The notes under the pieces: generated by a model
What the model saw: only the letters and a program-made list of their open reading frames with translations
Told to the model about the DNA's origin: nothing
Databases searched by the model: none
Virus record (IMG/VR): IMGVR_UViG_3300042878_001341
Coordinates: 1 to 64,000 of that record
Source: a virus
DNA length: 64,000 nucleotides
Reading direction: 5' to 3' (one strand)
Part shown: piece after piece, positions 9,301 through 17,200 of the stretch
How the letters are laid out: every line of letters starts with the position of its first letter
How positions within the stretch are numbered: the first letter of the stretch is position 1
Program-made: the position numbers and the translations under genes

Positions 9301-9650
9301 GGGGTAATAAGACTCTTCAAGTTAGAGAATCTGCACTTGATAGAATCAACGTAAGAAGATTATTATTACAAGCTCGTAAATTGATTTCAGCAGTTTCTGT
9401 GAGATTGTTGTTTGATCAAAACGACGAACAAGTAAGACAAGACTTCTTAAATGCGGTTAATCCGATCTTAGATGCTATCAGAAGAGACAGAGGTTTATAC
9501 GACTTTAGAGTTACGGTTTCAAGTGACACTGAAGACTTAGATAGAAATCAATTAGTAGGTAAAATCTATATCAAACCAACTCGTTCTTTAGAGTTCATAG
9601 ATATAACATTCTACATCACTCCAACAGGAGCATCGTTTGATAATATCTAA
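6309..9650 (+). CDS. 18: Tail sheath protein (gp18)
   Basis: 1113 aa; the contractile tail sheath subunit, assembling on the tube and contracting at injection. The N-terminus VSPGVYTSEVDLS and the C-terminus (NVRRLLLQARKLISAVSVRL, then ...GKIYIKPTRSLEFIDITFYI) are diagnostic of phage sheaths. T4 gp18 is 659 aa; much of the excess lies in the first half, where a Thr/Pro-rich linker with TTTTTVATTPTPTPSAV and PSPTPTPTAV (about residues 290-328) separates beta-rich inserted domains probably exposed on the tail surface. TATTTAT at 6265-6271 and an A-rich leader containing AAAATAAACTAAA precede the start. A strong terminator follows at 9671-9697, so it is probably a highly expressed single-gene unit. 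Confidence 0.95.
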   Translation: MATNGKVFVSPGVYTSEVDLSFVAQSVGVTTLGIAGETLKGPAFEPIFIKNYEEFQTYFGGTSAEKFVNTQIPKYEAAYIAKSYLQQSNQLFVTRILGLSGYDAGPSWSIITQANVDPNTIDFYCEDPQIVDCLPYCDPADYKTLNYTVEFTGCSNSQASISYVTNFPDEIENLLTVPFEQFNGNTSTLETQINNLISDVLTDANPLTAQTNTIEYFGSIYGPDYDTLSTVFTNETNVYGVPSVSSTLTDYTSPFNDPWYYSLFSNNGNNSYSGFSFFAYVDDLTLIPVTTTTTVATTPTPTPSAVNPCATATPMPSPTPTPTAVNNNCYTGTINGTIYYYTGTSYTEYDNLVVGTLRSRGIATYEDSTNPVFEVTDINHVTIDMSGQYSGVTKNPYLPFLINVTNDEGTSFTFETSFATSDSQYISKVFGATNFQKPRKNVPLFLEERFQALLNYGWNKGYIRGLSSELIALDSAQSGQQDSIGWYLDRYQSPSTPWIVSELRGTKVFNLFKFYSISDGNSANSEIKVSLFNMSFSNGTFDVIVRDYYDSDANPTVLEKFTSCSMDPSQNNFIGKKIGSLDGEYALNSKFVMVEMNEDAPVDSLPCGFDGYTFREYDGVTPPFPVYKTKYDFPGEVVYNPPFGFTNGNDDSIRSNGDNVRRTYLGFSNNIGFDTDFFQYKGKRAPIDLCNVDGVEWGYQTRGFHMDKDASVIEIGPAFATSGTPKYYVGDATFQQEPTSETSPYYRIYSRKFTTMFYGGFDGWDIYREYRTNGDRYVLGRTGFLNGACPSPRYPTATGWGSFKQISIGDGTQSFANTDYYAYLLGIQTFSNPEAVNINVFVSPGIDYVNNSDLVESTIDMIENNRADSLYITTTPDYNLFLPTTTGGDGLIYPQEAVDNLEQTGIDSNYTATYYPWVLTRDSVNNTQIYIPATAEVTRNLALTDNIAFPWFAAAGYTRGIVNSIKARKKLTQEDRDTLYQGRINPIATFSDVGTVIWGNKTLQVRESALDRINVRRLLLQARKLISAVSVRLLFDQNDEQVRQDFLNAVNPILDAIRRDRGLYDFRVTVSSDTEDLDRNQLVGKIYIKPTRSLEFIDITFYITPTGASFDNI

Positions 9651-9670
9651 TCAGATAATTAAATTTAATG

Positions 9671-9697
9671 AAAAGGGGAATTCGTTCCCCTTTTTTT
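9671..9697 (+). terminator. Terminator after sheath
   Basis: AAAAGGGGAA / TTCG loop / TTCCCCTTTT stem followed by T. A UUCG tetraloop makes it very stable. Confidence 0.9.
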
Positions 9698-9707
9698 ATT
9701 TTCCTAA

Positions 9708-9714
9708 TATTTAT
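9708..9714 (+). promoter_or_regulatory. TATTTAT motif, HAD gene
   Basis: Ends 6 nt before ATG 9721, right after the sheath terminator. Confidence 0.5.
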
Positions 9715-9720
9715 TAATGT

Positions 9721-10560
9721 ATGAAAAATTATCATAAAGTTATTGTCAAACAAATTATTAACGAAATTATACAGGATAATCAAACACCTGTAATGAAATA
9801 TTATGCGTTTGACTGGGATGATAATCTTATGTTTATGCCAACAAAGATATACCTTAAAGATGATAAGGGTAAAAGTGTTGGAATGTCAACTGAAGATTTT
9901 GCGGAATATAGAACTGAAATTGGTAAAGAACCTTTTGAATATGAAGGACATACCATAGTATCCTTTGATAAGGAACCTTTCAGGGATTTTGGTGTGTTGG
10001 GTGACAAACAATTTTTAAAGGACTCAATGACCGCTCCAACAGGACCGGCATGGGATGATTTTGTGGAGGCTATTAATAATGGATCAATATTTGCAATTGT
10101 AACTGCTAGAGGTCATACTCCTTCTATGTTAAAAGAAGCGGTTTACAAATTAATTAAACAGAACAAACATGGGTTGGATTCAAACCAGTTAGCAAAAAAC
10201 CTTTTAAAGTATAGAGATTTAGCTGACGAAGAAAAATTATCTAAAGATCAACTTATACGATCTTACTTAGATATGTGTCGTTTTCATCCTGTGTCTTTCG
10301 GAGAAGGTTCGGCAACTAATCCTGAACAAGGAAAAATAAATGCAATGGAAGAATTTGTTAGTTATGTGAAAAATTTATCACATTCATTACAAGAAAAGGC
10401 ATTTATGAAAAACAAGATTAGTAACTACTTTACACCATTTATTGGTTTTTCAGATGATGATGTAAGAAATATAGAAAGTATGAAGAAGCATTTTGATAAA
10501 AAAGAAGATAATATATTAAAGACTTATTTAACTGCAGGAGGACAAAAGAAATTATATTAA
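9721..10560 (+). CDS. HAD-like phosphatase
   Basis: 279 aa with the haloacid dehalogenase motif set: motif I FDWDDN (nucleophile D31, acid D33), motif II T128 in IVTARG, and an acidic motif IV GFSDDD (245-247). HAD enzymes hydrolyse phosphoesters through a phospho-Asp. The unusual Asn after DWDD is seen in several phage HAD proteins. The substrate is unknown; polynucleotide 3'-phosphatase (as in T4 PseT) is one option, but no kinase domain is present. It has its own TATTTAT at 9708-9714, follows the sheath terminator and precedes the tube gene. The N-terminal KVIVKQIINEII looks like a short added helix. Confidence 0.7.
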   Translation: MKNYHKVIVKQIINEIIQDNQTPVMKYYAFDWDDNLMFMPTKIYLKDDKGKSVGMSTEDFAEYRTEIGKEPFEYEGHTIVSFDKEPFRDFGVLGDKQFLKDSMTAPTGPAWDDFVEAINNGSIFAIVTARGHTPSMLKEAVYKLIKQNKHGLDSNQLAKNLLKYRDLADEEKLSKDQLIRSYLDMCRFHPVSFGEGSATNPEQGKINAMEEFVSYVKNLSHSLQEKAFMKNKISNYFTPFIGFSDDDVRNIESMKKHFDKKEDNILKTYLTAGGQKKLY

Positions 10561-10633
10561 CTAGTTTAACTGGTCTAGTAGAAGAATATGTCCAAAAAAA
10601 ATGTAAGTAAATAGAAAAATTTTATTATCGTGA

Positions 10634-10640
10634 TATTTAT
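10634..10640 (+). promoter_or_regulatory. TATTTAT motif, tube gene
   Basis: 40 nt before ATG 10681, followed by an A-rich leader with AAAATAAACTAAA. Confidence 0.55.
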
Positions 10641-10680
10641 AATAAAAACTAAAATAAACTAAAAATTAAAAAAAATAATT

Positions 10681-11169
10681 ATGGCTGATTTGTTAATGAA
10701 AATGCCAATTCCTTACGAACCTAAACGTGAAAACCGTTGGATTTTAAGATTCCCTTCATCACTTGGAATTAATGAGTGGTATGTGGAAAGTACTTCAAGA
10801 CCTAAGTTAAAGATTAACTCAGTTGCGATTCCTTTCTTAAACACTGAAACGTATGTTGCGGGTAGATTCAACTGGGAAGAAATTTCAGTTAAGTTTAGAG
10901 ATCCAATTGGACCTTCTGCTTCTCAAGCGGTTATGGAATGGATTCGTCTATGTGCGGAGTCTGTAACAGGTCGTATGGGTTATGCTGCGGGATACAAGAA
11001 AAATGTAGACTTGGAGATGTTAGACCCAACGGGAGTTGTTGTTGAGAAATGGATTTTAGAAGGAGCTTTCTTAACAGGATATGATGGTGGTTCATTATCA
11101 TATGACTCTGATAAGATCGCAGGAATCTCTTCAAATATTCGTATGGATCGTTGTATATTAGTATACTAA
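10681..11169 (+). CDS. 19: Tail tube protein (gp19)
   Basis: 162 aa, nearly the same length as T4 gp19 (163 aa). The family pattern is clear: an N-terminal PYEPKRENRWILRFP strand, GRFNWEEISVKFRDPIGPSASQAVMEWI, a GYKKNVDLEMLDPTG core and C-terminal ISSNIRMDRC. Hexamers stack to form the inner tube through which DNA passes. It is preceded by TATTTAT (10634-10640) and a 40-nt A-rich leader sharing AAAATAAACTAAA with the sheath gene, and followed by a terminator at 11191-11222, so it is probably a strongly expressed single-gene unit. Confidence 0.93.
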   Translation: MADLLMKMPIPYEPKRENRWILRFPSSLGINEWYVESTSRPKLKINSVAIPFLNTETYVAGRFNWEEISVKFRDPIGPSASQAVMEWIRLCAESVTGRMGYAAGYKKNVDLEMLDPTGVVVEKWILEGAFLTGYDGGSLSYDSDKIAGISSNIRMDRCILVY

Positions 11170-11190
11170 AAAAATTTACTTTTAATATTA

Positions 11191-11222
11191 ACCGTGTACA
11201 TTTATAGTGTATACGGTTTTTT
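11191..11222 (+). terminator. Terminator after tube
   Basis: 10-bp stem ACCGTGTACA / TGTATACGGT (one G-U pair), 7-nt loop, then six T. Confidence 0.8.
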
Positions 11223-11255
11223 GTGCGATAATAAATTAAAAAAAAATATAAAAAA

Positions 11256-12020
11256 ATGGATCAAGATGCGGCTGCATATGGGCAAATGGATTTTAACTTA
11301 CCACATGATGTGGTAACACTACCTTCAGGTGGTATATTCTACAAATCAAAAAAGAAAAGTGTTAAGGTTGGTTACTTAACTGCTAGTGATGAAAATATTT
11401 TAGTAAATATTGATTCTCGTAGATCAATTAATGAAAGTGTTGTATTACCTTTATTAAGAAATAAACTTTATGAAAGAGACATTAGACCTGAAGAATTGTT
11501 GGAAAGTGATATTGAGGCAATCCTTTTGTTTTTACGTAATACATCTTTCGGTCCTGAATATAGAATTGCAACAGTTGACCCTACTAACGGACAATCATTT
11601 GAGACATCTATAATGTTAGATGAGTTAAATCTTACAAAACCTAAAGTCCAACCTGATGAAGATGGAACATTTACGGTTAAACTACCACAATCAAAACAAG
11701 ATGTTAAACTTAAAATGTTGAGTTTATATGACACGATTGAAATTGCTAAAATAATTGACTCATACCCTGCAGGTTATACTGTTCCTACAATAACAACAAG
11801 ATTAAATAAAACTGTTTTAGAGGTAAACGGTAATCCTGATAGAAATGAAATAAGCGTATTTTGTCAAAATATGCCAATTGGTGATTCTAAGTTCATAAGA
11901 AATTTCCTTAAAGAAAACGAACCGAGATTGGATTTAAGGAAAACAGTTTACGCCCCATCAGGAGAAAAAGTCGATGTTGTCATCAACTTTGGGGTGGAGT
12001 TTTTTCGGCCTTTCTTCTAA
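11256..12020 (+). CDS. Baseplate hub/tail assembly chaperone (gp26-like)
   Basis: 254 aa. LPSGGIFY...VGYLTASDENIL and AILLFLRNTSFGPEYRI match the pattern of T4-superfamily gp26-type hub chaperones (LPSxGxxY, a T-x-x-DE segment, a short helix, then LRxxSYGxxY). It is immediately upstream of the tape measure, where myophages normally encode tail assembly chaperones, often with a frameshifted extension. The end of this frame overlaps a second open frame (11974-12162) that looks like the missing C-terminal half. A run of six T followed by CGG, a codon I rarely see among this window's Arg codons, sits at 12000-12008, 12 nt before the stop. Confidence 0.6.
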   Translation: MDQDAAAYGQMDFNLPHDVVTLPSGGIFYKSKKKSVKVGYLTASDENILVNIDSRRSINESVVLPLLRNKLYERDIRPEELLESDIEAILLFLRNTSFGPEYRIATVDPTNGQSFETSIMLDELNLTKPKVQPDEDGTFTVKLPQSKQDVKLKMLSLYDTIEIAKIIDSYPAGYTVPTITTRLNKTVLEVNGNPDRNEISVFCQNMPIGDSKFIRNFLKENEPRLDLRKTVYAPSGEKVDVVINFGVEFFRPFF

Positions 12021-12162
12021 TCATTCAAAATTTTTATTAGACGAATTTTATTACTTGGCTAAATTTTTAAGGACATCATATAATGAGTTCTTAAAACTCC
12101 CAACTTATATAAGGAAATATCTTTTAGATAAGATAATAGAGGAAAATACGCCCAAAACTTAA
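11974..12162 (+). CDS. Chaperone C-terminal extension, probably expressed by frameshift
   Basis: 62 aa from ATG 11974 if translated alone. The conserved-looking part is FLLDEFYYLAKFLRTSYNEFLKLPTYIRKYLLDKIIEE, the helical layout (YYL...LP...R...I) common in the second domain of phage tail chaperones. The ATG is internal to the upstream gene and has no convincing ribosome site, so I favour ribosomal frameshifting near 12000-12006. A +1 slip of tRNA-Phe from UUU to UUC before CGG, or a -2 slip on the T6 run, would fuse about 250 residues of the first frame to about 52 of this one. Independent translation remains possible. Confidence 0.5.
   Translation: MLSSTLGWSFFGLSSNHSKFLLDEFYYLAKFLRTSYNEFLKLPTYIRKYLLDKIIEENTPKT
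12000..12008 (+). promoter_or_regulatory. Candidate ribosomal frameshift site
   Basis: TTT TTT CGG in frame, ahead of the UAA at 12018. CGG is a codon I rarely see among this window's Arg codons. A slip of tRNA-Phe from UUU to UUC (+1) enters the 62-aa second frame. Inferred only. Confidence 0.4.
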
Positions 12163-12169
12163 TACTTAA

Positions 12170-12176
12170 TATTTAT
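12170..12176 (+). promoter_or_regulatory. TATTTAT motif, tape measure gene
   Basis: 14 nt before ATG 12191, in a 28-nt gap. Confidence 0.5.
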
Positions 12177-12190
12177 ATTAAAAACTATTA

Positions 12191-14143
12191 ATGGCAAAAA
12201 TTGATTTTAAAACCGCATCTAATGAAGAGATAGAAAAGTATATAACTGAACAATCTCAAAATGCTTTTGATAAAGGTAAATCTGAAGGAAGTAAATCAAG
12301 TAAGTCTGATTATAAATCTTCTCTTTCGGAGGGAAGTTTAAGTACTAATAAAGAATATATAAGTAATTTTAATGCCGATTTAAGTGAAACGGGAATCGCA
12401 TTAACGGGAATACTAACGGATTTTAAAGATGCTGCCGACCCGACTAATTTTTCTGGAGCTGATTTTTTAAGAGAGTCAGCACAAAAAATGGCTAATGAAT
12501 TTGGACTTGGTCAAGCAAGAATGTCCGAATTAAAAACTACCATTGCGGATACTTTACCTGAAATGTTAAAATTGGGTATAAGTGAAAGTGAATCATTAAA
12601 CTTAATGACAAATATACCTAAAGAATTAGGTGTTAATACAACTTTAGGGAAAGAGGCTCTTGTTGAAATGGCGGCTGCGGCTAAAGTGGCTGGTGTTGAA
12701 GGTGGTAAATTAGCAAATGACTTTAAAAATGTTGGTGTATCATTATATGATGTTGGAAATAGAATGGCAGAAGTTGCAAATTACGCAAAAAGTGTTGGTG
12801 TCAATGTTCAGGCGGTATCAGGGTTAGTTGTTGGTAATTTAAAACAATTAAATTTATTCAATTTTGATAGTGGAGTTAAAGGTTTAGCTAAGATGGCATC
12901 ACAGGCATCTATGTTAGGTTTTGACATGAGAAATACATTTAGAATAGCTGAAGATTTATTGTCACCTGAAAAGGCAATTGATTTAGCGGCATCACTACAA
13001 CGTTTAGGTGTTTCAAGTAGTGCATTATTAGATCCATTGAAAGCGATGGATTTAGCTCAAAATGATCCTGAGGCATTACAAAAAGAAATGATTAATGTTT
13101 CTAAAGAATTCACTAAGTTAAAGGCAGATGGTTCAGGTTTTGAAATTTTACCAGGAGCTAAACGTAGATTAAGAGAAGTTGCCCAAGCTTTAGGTATGGA
13201 TGCTGATGAATTAGCAAATTTGTCTATTAAAACCGCTGATTTGGATATGAAAATGTCTAAAATTAAATTCCCAAGTTTGGCAGCATCTGAGGAAGATAAG
13301 ATGTTAATTGCCAATATGTCACAAATGAAAGGTGGTGAAGCCGTTGTTCAAATTAAAAACGAGTTGACGGGTAAAATGGATGAGGTTAACGTTAAAGATT
13401 TAAGTGCGGAACAAATTGAAAAATTAAAAGAACAACAGGCAAATCAAGATAAAAAGATTGAAGATATCGCTTTAGATCAATTAGATGTGTTAGAAAGAAT
13501 TAATACATCTTTAAATGCGGGTAAAACGGCAGTAAGTCTTGGTAAAGCGACAACACCTACTATGGATAGGTTTTATAATGTGATAAGTAAAACTGCAGCA
13601 ATAACTACAACAAATTTAACAAAGGATATTACAACCGAAAATGTAAGAGGTGCAGCAACAGGAGTTGTTGGTCCATTAGAACAAGAAATGGTTAGGTTCC
13701 TTCAAGGTAAGAGTACTTGGGAAACAGTTGAATCATCGTTAACTTCGGTTAAAGATAGTCTTGTAATACTTGCTGGTGATTTTGTTAAAGGTGCCGGAAA
13801 CGCAGGATTAAAAATAGGAGCAGATGTAACAAATATGTTCACTAATGAATATAAGGCTCTTGGTGTGCAACCAACTCAAATAGTATTGGATCCAAATTCA
13901 CCATTGATAAAACAGTTAGAATCGTTTTTAACACAAGCAAAAACAGGTAGTCCTACCGAAACAAAAACACAAGTTAGTGGTGAGGTTAACCATACTCTTA
14001 CTATTAAGGGAGACGGGGGAGCATTACTTAGTAATAGTGAATTTGGTAAACAAATGGTAGAATCAATGGCAGACCCAAATATTAAATCACAATTTACTAA
14101 AACATTTATGACTCCAAACGTAGGGCTTGGAGGAAAACAATAG
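12191..14143 (+). CDS. Tail tape measure protein (gp29-like)
   Basis: 650 aa, Ala/Lys/Ser-rich and predominantly helical, with long stretches of alternating small hydrophobic residues (for example residues 100-300) and few aromatics, typical of tape measure proteins. T4 gp29 is 590 aa. It directly follows the tail chaperone pair, the classical position. Its length would set the tube length and it probably occupies the tube lumen before injection. TATTTAT at 12170-12176 is the likely promoter. Identification rests on context and composition rather than on a specific motif. Confidence 0.6.
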   Translation: MAKIDFKTASNEEIEKYITEQSQNAFDKGKSEGSKSSKSDYKSSLSEGSLSTNKEYISNFNADLSETGIALTGILTDFKDAADPTNFSGADFLRESAQKMANEFGLGQARMSELKTTIADTLPEMLKLGISESESLNLMTNIPKELGVNTTLGKEALVEMAAAAKVAGVEGGKLANDFKNVGVSLYDVGNRMAEVANYAKSVGVNVQAVSGLVVGNLKQLNLFNFDSGVKGLAKMASQASMLGFDMRNTFRIAEDLLSPEKAIDLAASLQRLGVSSSALLDPLKAMDLAQNDPEALQKEMINVSKEFTKLKADGSGFEILPGAKRRLREVAQALGMDADELANLSIKTADLDMKMSKIKFPSLAASEEDKMLIANMSQMKGGEAVVQIKNELTGKMDEVNVKDLSAEQIEKLKEQQANQDKKIEDIALDQLDVLERINTSLNAGKTAVSLGKATTPTMDRFYNVISKTAAITTTNLTKDITTENVRGAATGVVGPLEQEMVRFLQGKSTWETVESSLTSVKDSLVILAGDFVKGAGNAGLKIGADVTNMFTNEYKALGVQPTQIVLDPNSPLIKQLESFLTQAKTGSPTETKTQVSGEVNHTLTIKGDGGALLSNSEFGKQMVESMADPNIKSQFTKTFMTPNVGLGGKQ

Positions 14144-14185
14144 AAAATTCTTAAAATTATGTTTTCTATAAAAAAATTCTCAAGG

Positions 14186-14192
14186 TATTTAT
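14186..14192 (+). promoter_or_regulatory. TATTTAT motif, 1667-aa baseplate gene
   Basis: 12 nt before ATG 14205. Confidence 0.5.
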
Positions 14193-14204
14193 TAATAAAA
14201 AAGT

Positions 14205-17200
14205 ATGTCGGATAGTACATTATCATTTGCATCTTCTTCTAATTTTAGGGATATATTATTAGCCCGTAATTTACAACCATATTCGGTACCAGGATCTTAT
14301 TCACCTAGTAGTAATAGTGTTAATTACGAAACTAATTTATCTGTGAATAGTGTAATTGACTCTCCTGACTCTTTAATTTCAACAAACCAACTTGCAAATA
14401 GTTTATATTCTCTCAATGAATATGGACCTGAAGGTGGTTATGATGGAAAATACTCAGTACCTGGAGCACCATTACCTGTGGACTCAAACTCAGGACCATA
14501 CGCACCTACCGACACAGTATTAGATTTAGTTAATGAATTTTATATTGATGCAGCATATGTTCAAAACATATATGGACCTGAGGGTGGTTATAAGGATTTA
14601 GTTATTATAACTGACGTTGTTGGTAATGCAAAATTTTATTCACCATATTGGGATCCTTCAACATTTGTAACCTCATCGTATACTCCATATGAAATAATAT
14701 TTGCGGACAATCCAAATGGAACAAATGGTCCATTATCTCAAGATACTTATTTAGCAAGAATTGGAGCTGCTCAACTTAAAGGTTTATTTGAGGAAAGAAT
14801 TGCGGCTGAATTATTACAATCAACTCTTGGTCGTGTTAATTTAGATTCATTGCAAGATCCGTTTAGTGCAAGTATGATTGCGACGGGTCAACAACCCTTT
14901 TTTACAAAAAATTGGAAAATTACCGTACCTGAGAATCCTATCAGTGCGTCTGTAAGTTTAGCTAATAGATTAACGGGAACTTACTTCCCTGTATCTTTTA
15001 TTCCTGGTGATTATTTTGATGAATCGTTTATTGATAACCCACAAACTGAAGCGGCATTAAATGTTGCAAATACCCTAACGGGTGGATTCTTAGGTCCAAT
15101 ATTAAATAAGTTTAAAAATCCTTCAGAGATATTTGTTGCAAATACAGGGTTTGGTCAAAGATCGGTATTGTTCTCAAGTTTAGATTATAACAAATATAGA
15201 CCTGCTTACAATAGAGGTATTATACAAGGAGCCACAAGTGCAATTGACAGATTGTTTGATAAAGATAAGTCACAAACGGGTGGTTATTATGTTGGTAGTT
15301 CTAATTCGGAACCTTCGCAAATTGACTCTCCTGCAAATCAAGTTCCTATTGGAAAAAATGGTAGACAAGTACAAACCATTGTATATGGTCCGCAAGAACT
15401 TGGTATTTTATATGAAGGTAATGACGCTCAATTACAGTTTGGTTTAAAAGGTAAATCATATAGTGATGGTGGTGGTATTAGTGGCCAATTTGTTTGGACA
15501 TCACCAAAATATAAAGATAATGCAGGATTTAAAGTCGGACCTGGTGGGGTACCAACAAGGTTGGACAACGAGTTTGAAGCAATTAAAAGTGATTATGGTA
15601 GATACCAATCTACTGATATTGATTTCAAAGGAGACTCAATATTAGATAAGACACAAAGACTTATTGAATCTGCCGATCAAGTACAAGGTCAAGCAAGGTT
15701 AAAACACGTAGGTAATGCAATTAACCAAGTATCTAAGGTATTCAATGATGGATACAAAGAGATGACAAAGGGTTCTATGGTATTATCATATACGGATCAG
15801 ACCGATGGGTCTCAAGCGGGTATTGAGTATTGTAGAGTGTTCCAAAAGGATACTCCTTACTTTACGTATGCTGACTTACAAAAGAGTGATGGTATTACAA
15901 CTGAAGGTAGGAAATTCTCGTATTCAGTTTTGGATAAGACATATAATCTTAACATTGCTCCACTTAAGAATCCGGGATCAACAAACATTGTAGACAACAA
16001 AGTTAAAAAATATATGTTCTCTATTGAGAATTTAGCGTGGAGAACTTCAGACAGACCTGGGTTTACTTACGATGATTTACCTGTTTGTGAAAAAGGACCA
16101 AACGGTGGTAGAGTCATGTGGTTTCCGCCTTATGACATTTCATTTAGTGATGATAGCACACCTGATTTTTCGTCTACCAATTTCTTGGGTAGACCTGAAC
16201 CAATTTACACATATAAAAATACTTCAAGAAAAGGTAGTATAAGTTGGAAGATTGTTGTTGACCACCCTGCAATTATGAATACGATTATTCAGAAACAATT
16301 AGCGGGGGTTGCAAAACAAAGAGTTGATTCAATTGTTGATTCATTCTTTGCGGGATGTACAAAATATGATATGTATGAATTGGGTATTAAATTTAATACG
16401 ATACCAACAAGAGACTTATTCACATACCAACAGATTTTAAATAATCCAAGGTTAACCAACGAAGAATTGGGGCAAGTGGCGTTTGAGATACCTGCAGACG
16501 CTGGCGTAGTTACCAAAGGTAATACTGAGGGCGCTGATGGATCAAAAGATAGTGTGGGAGCAACTAGTACTACAAAAGATGGAACAACAACATTAGAAGA
16601 TTCTGATATTTTAAAAGAATTTTTAAATTATGGATTTTATTTTGAAAATGATTGTCCTGAATGTTATGGTACATATGCAACAACTTCATCAAAACCATTT
16701 GATAGTTGGTATGATTCATATATCCCTAAACAAAGTACAACATATGTAACAAAAGCACCTGCAAAAGTATATGTTGGGGATAAAGAATTTACAAAAGAAG
16801 GTGTACAAACATTTTTTAATAATGTTATTAAGGATAATTTTAATAAATTAAAAACTGATTTTTTAGCAAAGTTAAAAGAAGTGATAATAGATAAAGGTGG
16901 TACTGTTGAATTAACATTAAGAGGTTCCGCATCGGCACCTGCAACAGTAGGATATAACTTGAATTTATCTAAAAGAAGAGTTGACACTGTACAAAAATGG
17001 TTTAAAAATCAAAAACTTGGGGATAAACTTATAAGTGAATTACCTTCAGACAAATTTAAAATTACAGTTCAAACACAAGGAGAAACTGAAGTTGTAACTG
17101 TTGGTACCGCTAATGGTGGTAATGGAGAACCAATTAATTGTACTACAAATATAACTTTAACATCGGGATCCCCAATTACAAGTGGTAGTACTGCCGGAAC

